From the NCBI GenBank assembly GCA_002869885.2, contig NEWR02000018.1:78313-142312 (forward strand): a stretch of DNA of 64,000 nucleotides, read 5' to 3'. Under the pieces are notes generated by a model that was given only the letters and a program-made list of their open reading frames with translations, made no database searches and was not told the DNA's origin. This stretch comes from Nitrospira sp. CG24C (lineage in GTDB: Bacteria; Nitrospirota; Nitrospiria; Nitrospirales; Nitrospiraceae). This document shows, one piece after another, positions 8,578 to 18,123 of the stretch (positions are counted from its first letter, which is position 1; the number at the start of each line of letters is the position of its first letter). The position numbers were made by a program, and so were the translations under genes.

Positions 8578-9498
8578 ATGCCAGGCCACACTGTGCACTC
8601 TCAATCTCATCTGGGCGGTCTCCCCATGAACCTGTTCATCACCATCTGGATCTGGATTCGCCGTCTGATCGTTGCCTGCCTCACCTCCCTGCGTGGCAGC
8701 ATAGGACGAAGACAGAACCAAAATTCATTTCTCCGCCTATGCCGTCGGCAACCGGCTACGCCGCATCGTTGGTTTCACGCCCAGCCGAAACCGAAATGGG
8801 TACAACACGAGATTATTCGCTTGAAAGCGCTGATGCCGCAGGCGGGATGTCGGACAGTAGCCCATCATTTCAATCGCCGGTGGAAATCGAGAAAACAGAT
8901 GACGGTGAGTAAGACCTATGTCGCAGACACGTGCCGCAAGCACCAGTATCGGATTCTCGAAGCTCGGCGAAAGTTGAAGCACAAGAATCCAAGACCGATC
9001 CCGCGCAATCGGGTGTGGGGCTGCGATCTGCTCATCAAGACGGATCAACACGGCCAGCCGCATCTGGCTCTGGCCATTCTCGATCATGCAAGCCGGGCCT
9101 GTCTCCGGTTGCAGCGGCTGTCGGATAAATCGTCGTGGACGCTCCTGCATGAACTTGTGCAGGCCGTGAAACGGTATGGTCGGCCACAGTTCATCCGCAC
9201 AGACAATGAGGCCGTCTTGGTGTCTCGTGTGTTTCGATTTGGGCTCTGGCTCTTGGGCATCCGACAGCAGCGGATTGCACCCGGCTGTCCCTGGCAGAAC
9301 GGGCGCGTGGAGCGGTTCATCGGAACGGTGAAGAGAGAACTGGCGAGGGAATCTGTTGCGGGCGAGCGAGAGATGACCAGGACGTTGTGGGAGATTCGCA
9401 CCTGGTACAACCATGACCGCCCACATGATCATCTCCAAGGGCGGACACCGGTGGAGGTGTGGGCCGGGATCGATGTGTTCGCGGCAAAGCCGGGCTAA
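8578..9498 (+). CDS. DDE integrase-core transposase
   Basis: 306 residues with an rve-type integrase core. The putative catalytic triad is D150 (WGCDLLIKTD), D209 (FIRTDNEAVL) and E245 (PWQNGRVERF), with the usual 35-residue D-E spacing and the WYNHDRPHDHLQGRTPVEVW C-terminal signature shared by IS3- and IS481-type enzymes. The N-terminal third is basic and could bind DNA. A second possible start is the ATG at 8626. The gene lies next to a TPR gene that loses its homology abruptly, so this element probably caused that truncation. Clear terminal inverted repeats were not found, so the element boundaries are unknown and it may be immobile. Confidence 0.85.
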   Translation: MPGHTVHSQSHLGGLPMNLFITIWIWIRRLIVACLTSLRGSIGRRQNQNSFLRLCRRQPATPHRWFHAQPKPKWVQHEIIRLKALMPQAGCRTVAHHFNRRWKSRKQMTVSKTYVADTCRKHQYRILEARRKLKHKNPRPIPRNRVWGCDLLIKTDQHGQPHLALAILDHASRACLRLQRLSDKSSWTLLHELVQAVKRYGRPQFIRTDNEAVLVSRVFRFGLWLLGIRQQRIAPGCPWQNGRVERFIGTVKRELARESVAGEREMTRTLWEIRTWYNHDRPHDHLQGRTPVEVWAGIDVFAAKPG

Positions 9499-9674
9499 GG
9501 ACAACGGGATAAGGGGATAGCGGGGTAACGGGTGAAGCGAAATACAGTTGTCCGGCGAGGTGCGCCAGAAATTGTCCAGAGAAGACGGTGGCGGGATACA
9601 AAGAGGTCGAACAGCAGAAGAAACCGAGAAGGGATGATGAAATAGTTCCGGTCAATGAGAGGAAATCGGCTCGG

Positions 9675-10844
9675 TCAGCGTGAAACGTCGTGGCGAGTCG
9701 AGCCGAACGGCTCTACCGGACAGGCGGACGGGACAACAGGTCCTTCGAAGAAGGAGGGCTCAAGTTGCACGTTAAACGTATAGGTCTCGATAGCCATCTT
9801 CGTGTCCTTGGACTCCTCATAAAGAAAGCCAAGGTAATCTCTTATTTTGAGTTCAGTCGGACGCGCTTTGAGGATCTGGGTCAGTTGATCGATAGCCTTG
9901 GGATAATCCTTCTCTTCCCCATGCAGAAGCGCCAAACGAAGCTGCGCATCGAGATCCGCAGGATCTTCTGCCAGCAAATCGTTCAATTCTTTCCTGGCGC
10001 CCTGATAATCCTTTGCGCTCACATAGAGCCGAACCAGCTGGTGCCGGATATCCCGGTTTCGAGGATTCACCGTCTGGAGATATTTCCGTAACACAGCGAC
10101 CGCTCGATCCTGGGCCTGCCGCGACTCATAGATCGAGGCGAGTGCGTGATAGGCCGGTTCAAACGAGGCATTGACTGCAATCGCCTGCTCCAAACTCGCC
10201 GCCGCCTCTTCCCCTTTCCCTGTATCGAGGAGCATCCGCCCCAAATGATAATGGCCGACGGCAGATTGGGGGGCCCGTACCAAACCGGCTCGAATAGCCC
10301 GTTCCGCATCTGGTTGCCGCTTCAGACTCAGAAGCAACAGACCCTGAGTGAAATAGGGATCACCGGAAGTTGGATCGAGATCGATCGCGCGATCCAACAG
10401 TTTCACCGCACGCTCTCCTTGCCCCGCACTCGCTAAAATACCTGCCATCTTCGTGAGTAGCTGACTGTCTTGGCTCGATCCCTCTGCCACTTGGTCCGCA
10501 TAACGTATGGCATTGGGCATATCGCCCAGCGAAAAATAGAGACCGGCCAGCCGGGCTTTCACAGACTGGGAGGCCGGATCAGCTTTCAGCGCAGCCTGAT
10601 ATTCCTGAATCGCACGATCCATATCCTGCGCAAGCTCGGCTTGGTACCCCAGCATGAAATGATAGGACGCGGCAGCATCGGGGGGATGAATCGATGGCGT
10701 AGCCTTCGCGGTACCGACAGCGGCGAGTATCCTGTCAGGCGTCTGATGCCCGGCAGAGCAGGCTACGAGTACCAAGGAAATCAGCGCACACATCACTCCA
10801 CCACACGCTGTAAGACCTCGGCTGTTCGCCGTTCGGCTCGGCAT
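9675..10844 (-). CDS. TPR-repeat lipoprotein, apparently 3'-truncated
   Basis: About 389 residues from the ATG at 10844 (a GTG at 10862 is also possible). An N-terminal signal ends in the lipobox LVAC, so the protein should be lipid-anchored in the envelope. At least eight tetratricopeptide repeats follow from about residue 65, with the usual A-x-x-x-Y/L and P spacing (e.g. AIQEYQAALKADPAS). The last repeat stops at QLEPSFFEG and is followed by about 22 unrelated residues to the stop. The next gene downstream is the transposase at 8578, so the natural 3' end was probably replaced. It is the last gene after dnaB on this strand. Function beyond protein-protein contact is unknown. Confidence 0.82.
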   Translation of the reverse strand: MPSRTANSRGLTACGGVMCALISLVLVACSAGHQTPDRILAAVGTAKATPSIHPPDAAASYHFMLGYQAELAQDMDRAIQEYQAALKADPASQSVKARLAGLYFSLGDMPNAIRYADQVAEGSSQDSQLLTKMAGILASAGQGERAVKLLDRAIDLDPTSGDPYFTQGLLLLSLKRQPDAERAIRAGLVRAPQSAVGHYHLGRMLLDTGKGEEAAASLEQAIAVNASFEPAYHALASIYESRQAQDRAVAVLRKYLQTVNPRNRDIRHQLVRLYVSAKDYQGARKELNDLLAEDPADLDAQLRLALLHGEEKDYPKAIDQLTQILKARPTELKIRDYLGFLYEESKDTKMAIETYTFNVQLEPSFFEGPVVPSACPVEPFGSTRHDVSR

Positions 10845-10997
10845 GAAGCTTGTTGTGCGCACTCGGACGATCCTCTCTGTGGATTTAGGGTAACTGCCCA
10901 GGGGTTCAGGCTGAAGGCTGAAGACCGAAGCCTAAAAGCCTTCAGCCTATCTACCTGGCGTAGCTCAGAAAGATTATACGAGTGGGGTGACACAGGG

Positions 10998-13616
10998 TCA
11001 AACGACTTCTCGATTGTCGAGGCTCTCAAACTTCGCGAAGCGGTCGTGGAAAAAGAGTTCCTTTCTCCCGATCGGGCCGTTGCGATGTTTACTCACGAGA
11101 ATATCGGCGATGCCTTTTCGTTCGGAATTCTGGTCATACACGTCCTCACGGTAGATGAACATGACGACGTCTGCATCCTGCTCGATCGCGCCGGAATTAT
11201 GACTGACAATTCCATCGGCGAGCCACGATGCCGGTCCTGGAACCGTCAGGTCGAATACCTCCTCCATCCCATCCGGCTCGATACTCACGATACGGTCCCA
11301 AAAGAGGTCGTTCGTGGCCTGCGCGGCAAGGGCGCCGTCATCTAAAATTGCAGCATATTCAGCCAGCATGCTGCGTGAGGGGGCAAAGCTGAAATGCGAT
11401 GTGCCACCGTAGGATGTCCCCCTCATGATCGCCATCTGACGCTGCGAAATACCATGCGCACGCATCGACTGCTTTACCTGCAAGAATACTTCGATGGGAG
11501 CTGTATCGACATTGGTATTATGGACTTTCCCCTTGAGCGCGGCAGCCAACTTGCCGGCGCCCGCCTTCTTTGGCCCGAATGCACCGACACGATCGAGGAA
11601 CCGCTGCTGATCCATGCCGCCGGAGACACGCACCACATGCATGGGGCGATACGTCCCTTGCTGCACCTGCTGGAGCCGAGCCACAATGCCGAGCCTGAGC
11701 AACAGCGCGGCCACGTCTAGGGCCAGACCTTGGCTGTTCGTGCTGTAAACCACTGCATGGTCCCCTCGCCCATTCGCTCTCGGCGTGATCGTGCCGTCCG
11801 TAGCCCACAGGTGCTGAAGCAACAGACCGATTTGCACGTTGCCCAGTCGGAATGCAGATTCAGGAATCCGTTTCTCATACGACCGCTGTCCGAAAATGCC
11901 GATCTCGCGGAACCATTGGTTGACGCCCGCAGGGTGCCAGCGATTGCCGTTGCCGCTGATGAGCAGTTGATGCCAGGTGCGCTGGCCTGCGTAGCGCGTC
12001 ACCCTGGACCCGAACTCTTTTTGCGCAGCCTCGGCTACGATCGCGCTGTTCTCCTCTGAACTCGTCGTATACCGCATGGGTTGATGACTGAGATAACTGC
12101 CGTCACCGATGAGCTGCCCCAACAAAGCCACGCGAAGATCAGGCCATGTTTCCGGAGCCGACGGTTCTGGAAGCTCACGGGCTATCGCAAGCCGGTCGCC
12201 AACACCCAGTTCGCTGACACGTTTCCATCCATTGGCTCCGAGAAGACGATGATTCCCTGTGGCGCGTATCACCCTGCCGCTGGCTAGACGAACCCGGGAA
12301 ACAGGCCGATTTCCAACCAGCCAGACTTTGTCGCTCTGGGCAGTACTGACACGCCCTTCTTCGGACAGGGCAAGCACCTCGGGAGTGGCGCCAACAAGAT
12401 TCCGCACCGGCACCCGCCGCCCGTCGCTCAGGATGACTAGGGTTTCTCCTGTCACGCACTCTCTCAAATCGGCCAACATGGGAATCGGCGGCTTGCGAGC
12501 CTCCACTGCGCGGCTGAGCTGGGACAGCGCGACAACCGGTACGTTGAGTTCCTTGGCCAAGGCCTTCAACGAACGGGAGATATCTGAAATTTCCTGCTGA
12601 CGGGATTCTGAATCGCTCCGCCCCTGCATCAGCTGGAGGTAGTCGACAATCAATAGGTTAAGCCCTTTCTCCGCTTTCAACCTGCGAGCCTTACCCCGCA
12701 TCTGCTGCACCGTGATACCGCCTGTATCGTCGATATAGATCGGTGCTTGTTCCAGCCGGCCCGCTGCTTCCGCAAGACGCCACCAATCCTCTTTCTGAAG
12801 CTTGCCGGTTCGGAGACCATGTGAATCGACTCGCGCTTCAGAACTCAGCATACGCAGGACGATCTGCGGTTTTGACATTTCCAGACTGAAAATTCCAACC
12901 ACGGTGCCAGCGTGGATGGCGGCATGGGCTGCCATGCCCAACGCCAGGCTGGTCTTTCCCATGCTGGGCCGTCCTGCGATCACCACGAGGTCAGAGGGCT
13001 GGAGCCCCGCCGTAATGTCGTCGAGGTCGTAAAAGCCGGTGGGAACACCTGTAATATGTTCTTTTCGCTTTGACAGTTTGTCGACGAGATCGAGACTTTC
13101 CTTAATGATGGAATTAATGGGGGTGAACGACCGATCCAGCTTCCCCTGGACGATGCCGAAGACCGACCGCTCAGCGAAGTCGAGCAGGTCGTCGATAGAA
13201 GAGCTGCCTTCGTACCCGCGCGTGAGAACTTCTGTAGAGGTATGGATCAGCTCCCGCAGCAGCGCCTTGTCGCGCACGATCTTGCAGTGGTAACGAACAT
13301 TGGCGGAACTGGCCACGCTCTGCACAAGTTCCGCTAAATAGGCGGCACCGCCGATGGCCTCAATTTCTCCCTGCGCCTTCAACCGTTCCGTCAACGTAAT
13401 CTGATCGATTACTTCTCCAATGTCCGACAATTCGAGCATCGCCCGATAGATCTTCCGATGCGACGTGCGGTAGAAGCTCTCTTCGACCAGCAATTCCATC
13501 GCCTTGGCCATTGCGCTGTTGTCGAGAAGCACGGCGCCGAGAACCGATTGTTCGGCCTCTAGATTCTGAGGAGGCAGTTTGGGCTGGGACAGATCGGCAG
13601 CTGACATGGATTTCAT
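10998..13616 (-). CDS. dnaB: Replicative DNA helicase DnaB, interrupted by an intein
   Basis: 872 residues, of which about 451 form DnaB and 421 an in-frame intein. The N-terminal collar domain starts with PPQNLEAEQSVLGAVL. The RecA-type ATPase has Walker A GRPSMGKTS (215-223) and the Walker B stretch LLIVDYLQLM (321-330). The intein begins at C387 after LADLRE and ends at N807; S808 (SGAIEQDADVV) resumes the helicase. After splicing, the protein would unwind DNA 5'-3' at the replication fork. Its start overlaps the hisZ stop (ATGA). An alternative start lies three codons downstream. Replication therefore depends on correct protein splicing. Confidence 0.94.
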   Translation of the reverse strand: MKSMSAADLSQPKLPPQNLEAEQSVLGAVLLDNSAMAKAMELLVEESFYRTSHRKIYRAMLELSDIGEVIDQITLTERLKAQGEIEAIGGAAYLAELVQSVASSANVRYHCKIVRDKALLRELIHTSTEVLTRGYEGSSSIDDLLDFAERSVFGIVQGKLDRSFTPINSIIKESLDLVDKLSKRKEHITGVPTGFYDLDDITAGLQPSDLVVIAGRPSMGKTSLALGMAAHAAIHAGTVVGIFSLEMSKPQIVLRMLSSEARVDSHGLRTGKLQKEDWWRLAEAAGRLEQAPIYIDDTGGITVQQMRGKARRLKAEKGLNLLIVDYLQLMQGRSDSESRQQEISDISRSLKALAKELNVPVVALSQLSRAVEARKPPIPMLADLRECVTGETLVILSDGRRVPVRNLVGATPEVLALSEEGRVSTAQSDKVWLVGNRPVSRVRLASGRVIRATGNHRLLGANGWKRVSELGVGDRLAIARELPEPSAPETWPDLRVALLGQLIGDGSYLSHQPMRYTTSSEENSAIVAEAAQKEFGSRVTRYAGQRTWHQLLISGNGNRWHPAGVNQWFREIGIFGQRSYEKRIPESAFRLGNVQIGLLLQHLWATDGTITPRANGRGDHAVVYSTNSQGLALDVAALLLRLGIVARLQQVQQGTYRPMHVVRVSGGMDQQRFLDRVGAFGPKKAGAGKLAAALKGKVHNTNVDTAPIEVFLQVKQSMRAHGISQRQMAIMRGTSYGGTSHFSFAPSRSMLAEYAAILDDGALAAQATNDLFWDRIVSIEPDGMEEVFDLTVPGPASWLADGIVSHNSGAIEQDADVVMFIYREDVYDQNSERKGIADILVSKHRNGPIGRKELFFHDRFAKFESLDNREVV
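11196..12458 (-). mobile_element. DnaB intein with LAGLIDADG-type endonuclease region
   Basis: This segment encodes a 421-residue intein. Splicing features visible: Cys1 in CVTGETLVIL (block A), ATGNHRLL (block B, TxxH-like), EVFDLTVPGPASWLADGIVSHN (blocks F and G) ending His-Asn, and Ser as the +1 extein residue. Between the splicing halves lie two LAGLIDADG-like helices, LLGQLIGDGS and LLLQHLWATDGT, each with the acidic residue expected for metal binding. The homing endonuclease may therefore be active. The insertion point, LADLRE/SGAIEQDAD, is the conserved site used by many bacterial DnaB inteins. Confidence 0.92.
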
Positions 13617-15019
13617 AATCGTTCCTTGACCTGCCGCCGAGACCGGCGAGCTGCAGCCATTAGGTCGACAAGTCTCATCTTTTTCGAAAGGCGATTCAGA
13701 TTACCGGTTAGGCTGCCCTGCCTATGAGCAGCGAGGGGCTCGATCACCAGCACATCATCATGGTCCACCCCTGGGGCGCCGACTACGACCACGGATACCG
13801 CCCGCTGGGCCAACCCCGCTGTCATTGCGGCAGACACGAGCGATGCATCGCTCCCCTTCATTGTCTGCTGCACCACTCGGGAGTGAGTCTGGCGCAACTG
13901 GGCCGCAACCGCAGTCAATCGACGCATAGCCCGGCGTGGCGCAACCACAAGATAGTCGACTCGCGCCGAGATCGATTCTTCCTCAGGGAACTCTACGGTG
14001 CGAAAGAGCCGATCGACGTCCAACCCAAAACCGGTTGAAGGCAAGGGCCGGCCAAATCTGCCGATCAAGTGATCGTATCGCCCGCCGCCGCCTAACTCAG
14101 CCCCCATCCCTTCGGCAAACACGTCGAACACGACACCATCATAATAGTCGAACCCGCGGAATTCCCCGAGATCCAGAAGCAGCGACTCCCGGTGGCCTGC
14201 CGCACAAAGCAGCTGATATACCTGGGCAAGCCGTTCGAGCGGAGCAGCCAATGCCGAATCTCCGCCCGCGAGAACCCTGCCACGTGCCAGCACTTCCTCT
14301 TGACCGTACAACTCAGGCGCTTCCCGAATGGCACGCGCCGCAACCTTGGAGATACGCTCGCCGGCTAGGAGCTCTTCAAGTCTCGGCAGATCCTTGCGCG
14401 CGACCGCCTGCTCAGCCAACTTTTGCCCCTGCGGAGACAGTCCGGATCGCATCAGAAGTCCCTTAATAAAACCCACATGTCCAAGCGACACTTTAAACGA
14501 CTGAAGACCGATCGTGCTGAGACACTCGATCATCAAAGCGATGACTTCACTGTCGCTCGCCACATCGTCCAGTCCAATGAGCTCGGCTCCGACCTGAAAA
14601 ATTTCTCGGCCTCGCCCGGCATGCTCCTGCTCATAGCGAAATACTGACGTTCGATAGGAAAGACGCAACGGCAACGCCGTACCCGTGAGCCCCATGGCAA
14701 CCGTCCTGGCGATCTGCGCCGTGGCATCCGGACGGAGGATCAGAGTCCGCCCCGTTGTCCGATCGACGAATTGATAGCAGTGCTCGATCAGTTCAGGCTC
14801 AAGCCCTGGGGCTAAAACATCGAGGTACTCGAATGTGGGAAGAATAATTTCATCGTAACCCCACCGGTTGACTTGACCGAGCAACTGATCTTCAAGGCGG
14901 CGGACCTGCTTCGCCGCATGAGGAAGAATCGTTGCCATGCCCACGGGGACAAGCGAACGTTCACGGGACGAGGGAACCTGTCCCGAAGAAGAGCGGGGCT
15001 TCGGAGGAGCGGATACCAT
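13613..15019 (-). CDS. hisZ: ATP phosphoribosyltransferase regulatory subunit (HisRS-like)
   Basis: A 468-residue class II aminoacyl-tRNA-synthetase paralogue. Motif 2-like YRTSVFRYEQEHAGRGREIFQ and the LRPDATAQIAR and RGFDYYDGVVFDVFAEG motifs fit HisZ, which binds the short form of HisG and confers histidine feedback control on the first step of histidine synthesis. True HisRS would show RGLDYYTGTVFE, so histidyl-tRNA synthetase is less likely. The protein is longer than most HisZ (about 390-420) because of a C-terminal anticodon-binding-like part. It lies between serA and dnaB, overlapping dnaB by 4 bp. A short HisG should exist elsewhere in the genome. Confidence 0.82.
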   Translation of the reverse strand: MVSAPPKPRSSSGQVPSSRERSLVPVGMATILPHAAKQVRRLEDQLLGQVNRWGYDEIILPTFEYLDVLAPGLEPELIEHCYQFVDRTTGRTLILRPDATAQIARTVAMGLTGTALPLRLSYRTSVFRYEQEHAGRGREIFQVGAELIGLDDVASDSEVIALMIECLSTIGLQSFKVSLGHVGFIKGLLMRSGLSPQGQKLAEQAVARKDLPRLEELLAGERISKVAARAIREAPELYGQEEVLARGRVLAGGDSALAAPLERLAQVYQLLCAAGHRESLLLDLGEFRGFDYYDGVVFDVFAEGMGAELGGGGRYDHLIGRFGRPLPSTGFGLDVDRLFRTVEFPEEESISARVDYLVVAPRRAMRRLTAVAAQLRQTHSRVVQQTMKGSDASLVSAAMTAGLAQRAVSVVVVGAPGVDHDDVLVIEPLAAHRQGSLTGNLNRLSKKMRLVDLMAAARRSRRQVKERL

Positions 15020-15046
15020 GGCTGACCTGATTGATGGCGCGCGGGA

Positions 15047-16636
15047 TTAGGATAGAGCCGCGACTTTGACTGAGAGAATATCTTTGCTGGATTGGATCGT
15101 CTCAAGCACCTTGTCAGGAAATACCGCATCTGAGCCAATAATGAGCATCGCGTTCCCGCCTCGCTTCTGGAGTGCGCATTGCATCCGGACGATGTTGATT
15201 TGGTTGTCGCCGAGCACCTTCCCCACCATCCCGATCACCCCTGGGCGATCGACATTGAGGATCAGGAGCATGTGTCCCTCCGGCACCACCTCCACATTGA
15301 ACTGGTCAATCTCCACAACGCGCGGATCTTTCTTGTGAAAGAGCGTGCCGGCTACCTGATACGACTTCTTACCGGCCTCCACTCGCACACGAATCAAGCT
15401 GGTGAAATCGCCCGCATCGGAGCTCTTCACTTCCTTCACTTCAATCCCGCGTTCCTTCGCGACAACGGGCGCATTCACATAATTCACAGGCGCTTCCATC
15501 ATCGGGGTCAATAATCCCTTCAACACGGCGATCGTGAGAGGCGCGATCGACAGACTTGCCACCTCCCCACTGTATTCGACGGTTACGCGCTCAAGCCCAC
15601 CTTCGCACAGCTGCGTTTGCAACTTCCCAAGCTGCTCGGCTAATGACAGGTAGGGCTGGAGTCTCGGGAGTAATTCCGGAGAGACAGATGGAATATTGAC
15701 CGCCCCACGGGCAATACCTTTGGTGAAATAGTCGACGATCTGCTCCGCGATGCCGACTGCCACATTCTCTTGCGCCTCAGTCGTCTGGGCTCCAATATGC
15801 GGCGTACAGATAAAATTATCCAGCGTCAACAACGGATGATCCGCCTTCACCGGCTCTTCTTCAAACACGTCGAACGCGGCGGCGGCCACGCGCTTGACCT
15901 TCAACGCGTCGAACAGATCACCTTCATGAATAATCCCGCCACGGGCGCAATTGACAATCATCACCCCCGGCTTCATCGTCGAAATCGATTGCGCATTGAT
16001 GAGGCCCTTGGTCTCAGGCGTCAACGGTGTGTGGACAGAGATAATATCGGCACGCTTGAAGAGTTCATCCAGTGGCATCATGGTGACGCCCATTTTCTGC
16101 GCACGCTCTTCGGCCAAATAGGGATCGTAAGCGACCACACTCATGCCGATTCCCTGCGCCAGCTTCGTGAGATGGCTGCCGATTTGCCCCACTCCGACGA
16201 TGCCGAGCACCTTATTGTAGAGTTCGACACCCATGAATTTGTCTTTTTCCCATTTGCCGGCCTTCACAGACGCAGTGGCTTGAGGAATCCTCCGGCTCAT
16301 AGCGCAAATCATCGACATGGTGTGCTCGGCAGTGGTGACGGTGTTGCCGCCCGGCGTATTCATGACCACAATGCCGCGACGGGTGGCCGCAGGAGTATCG
16401 ACATTGTCCAAACCTGACCCGGCCCGCCCGACCACTTTCAATTTCTCAGCTGCTGCAATCAGCTCCTCGGTCACCTTAGTACCGGACCGCACGATCAACC
16501 CATCGGCGTCCTTGATCTCCTTGAATAACTCTTCCTTCGGCATCTTGGATTTCACGACCACGGTGAATCCTGCCTTTTCCAGCAGCTCCACACCCTGCTT
16601 CGACAAGCTATCGCTGATGAGAATTTTCATGCCCAT
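15047..16636 (-). CDS. serA: D-3-phosphoglycerate dehydrogenase, long form
   Basis: 529 residues, the length of the long SerA class. It oxidises 3-phosphoglycerate to 3-phosphohydroxypyruvate with NAD+, the first step of serine synthesis. Visible are the catalytic NH2 domain (VRSGTKVTEELI), the NAD loop GIVGVGQIG (about 143-151), the active-site NCARGGII, and the PHIGAQTTEAQ histidine loop. The ASB (intervening) domain and a C-terminal ACT domain (LLILNVDRPGVIGMVG) follow; the latter usually senses serine. It lies 38 bp downstream of an aminotransferase gene, which could supply the next step. Translation may begin two codons later (MKILISD). Confidence 0.95.
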   Translation of the reverse strand: MGMKILISDSLSKQGVELLEKAGFTVVVKSKMPKEELFKEIKDADGLIVRSGTKVTEELIAAAEKLKVVGRAGSGLDNVDTPAATRRGIVVMNTPGGNTVTTAEHTMSMICAMSRRIPQATASVKAGKWEKDKFMGVELYNKVLGIVGVGQIGSHLTKLAQGIGMSVVAYDPYLAEERAQKMGVTMMPLDELFKRADIISVHTPLTPETKGLINAQSISTMKPGVMIVNCARGGIIHEGDLFDALKVKRVAAAAFDVFEEEPVKADHPLLTLDNFICTPHIGAQTTEAQENVAVGIAEQIVDYFTKGIARGAVNIPSVSPELLPRLQPYLSLAEQLGKLQTQLCEGGLERVTVEYSGEVASLSIAPLTIAVLKGLLTPMMEAPVNYVNAPVVAKERGIEVKEVKSSDAGDFTSLIRVRVEAGKKSYQVAGTLFHKKDPRVVEIDQFNVEVVPEGHMLLILNVDRPGVIGMVGKVLGDNQINIVRMQCALQKRGGNAMLIIGSDAVFPDKVLETIQSSKDILSVKVAALS

Positions 16637-16674
16637 TGTGTCTGCCCTATCGTCAGAGTCTTGAGATAGAACCC

Positions 16675-17814
16675 CTACGCCATTAAAATTTCTTGCGCCT
16701 TTGCGACTCCGCTACCAAGCTTCACAGGATGCCCCAGCCCTTTGAGCACCATTTCAACCGCTGCCACGGCCATGATGATATCGAAACGATCCATATAGCC
16801 CATGTGGGATAGCCGGAAGAGCTTCCCCTTCATATGGTCTTGTCCGCCGGCCGCTGTCATGCCGTATTGGACTCGCAGATTCTTATAAATAGCCTGCCCG
16901 TCCACACCTTCCGGCGCTAACACCGCAGTAAGAGCATCGCTGGGTGACTCTTTGGGAAACAGCGCGAGCCCGGCGCCCTGCATTCCTTCACGCATGGCCT
17001 TTGCCAGCAGGGCTTGACGTCCGAACAGCCCCTCAAGCCCCTCCGCCTTCATCATCTTCAGCACTTCCTGCAAGCCGATAATGAGAGACACGGCCGGCGT
17101 ATAGGCTGTCTGATCCTTCAGCTGATTCTCTTGCTCTTTCTTGAAATTGAAATAGAACGCCGTGTTCTTCGCCTTCTCTGCCAACCGCCAGGCTTTGTCA
17201 CTCACGCTGACAAATGCCAGGCCAGGCGGAAGCATCAGCGCTTTTTGCGACCCCGTAACCACAACATCGATCCCCCACTCATCGGTCTTGATATCGAATA
17301 CGCCGAGAGCAGTAATGGCATCCACCACAAGAATGGTCTCGCTATAGGGCTTCACAATCTCCGCAAGCGCCTTGATGTCATGAGCCACACCGGTGGAAGT
17401 TTCACTCGCTTGCACATACACCGCTTTGATTCCCGGATCCTTTTTCAGGGCATCCGCCACCGCTTGAGGATTGACGGCTCGCCCCCATTCCACCTTAATT
17501 TCGGTCACCTCGGCTCCGAACGTCTTGCAGAGCTTGGTCCATCGTTCCCCGAACTTCCCCCCATTAATGGTGAGCGCTTTGTCGCCGGGAGATAGAAAGT
17601 TAGACACCGACCCTTCCATGCCTCCGGTTCCGGAAGCCGCCAGCATGAGCACGTTATTTTTTGTTTGGAATAGCCACTTGAGTCCATTGCGGACCTCCGC
17701 AAACACCTTATCGAACTCGGGGGCACGATGATGGAACATGGGCCGCGCCATAGCCAACAGCACCTCGGGGGGCACAGGCGTCGGGCCGGGAGCCAGCAAG
17801 TACTGCTTCAACAT
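16675..17814 (-). CDS. Class V PLP aminotransferase (serine/alanine-glyoxylate or phosphoserine type)
   Basis: 379 residues of the AGXT/SGAT family. The opening LLAPGPTPVPPEVL, the cofactor-contact stretch AASGTGGMEG, VVDAITALGVF, and GSQKALMLPPGLAF, whose lysine should bind PLP, are all present. Its place directly before serA in the same direction suggests it converts 3-phosphohydroxypyruvate to phosphoserine, as some AGXT-like enzymes do. Serine-glyoxylate transamination is the other option. The start codon ATG at 17814 is preceded by AGGAGGATCAG, a strong ribosome-binding site, fitting its place as first gene of the serA-hisZ-dnaB group. Confidence 0.9.
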   Translation of the reverse strand: MLKQYLLAPGPTPVPPEVLLAMARPMFHHRAPEFDKVFAEVRNGLKWLFQTKNNVLMLAASGTGGMEGSVSNFLSPGDKALTINGGKFGERWTKLCKTFGAEVTEIKVEWGRAVNPQAVADALKKDPGIKAVYVQASETSTGVAHDIKALAEIVKPYSETILVVDAITALGVFDIKTDEWGIDVVVTGSQKALMLPPGLAFVSVSDKAWRLAEKAKNTAFYFNFKKEQENQLKDQTAYTPAVSLIIGLQEVLKMMKAEGLEGLFGRQALLAKAMREGMQGAGLALFPKESPSDALTAVLAPEGVDGQAIYKNLRVQYGMTAAGGQDHMKGKLFRLSHMGYMDRFDIIMAVAAVEMVLKGLGHPVKLGSGVAKAQEILMA

Positions 17815-18123
17815 CGACTGATCCTCCTACCGGATAACACGTGAAAAATCTTACGCGGGGCCGGGGGACGATACCATTGCCTCCCAAAAGCTGTCAAGGC
17901 AAGAGCCTTGTAGATATGCGTGTTTTCATACTGTTTAAGCCCTTCGATACCAGCAGCGCTTCCACTTACTATTGTGTGCAAACGATGGGACGTCCGCCTC
18001 TGTACTACCAATGCGGGGCATCATCCCATTTGCAATTCCTTGACACCAGCGCAGTCCGACGATAGTCTAGCCTCACAGAATATGATAAAGCTCCCCCACA
18101 ACACTGAATGCTGCGGTGCCTTG

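Noticed and set aside
13613..15019. Histidyl-tRNA synthetase
   Set aside because: The RGFDYYDGVVF and RPDATAQIAR variants fit HisZ better than HisRS; but without alignment the distinction is not absolute.
15770..16417. 215-residue plus-strand frame
   Set aside because: Antisense to serA, with His/Arg-rich composition and no family similarity.
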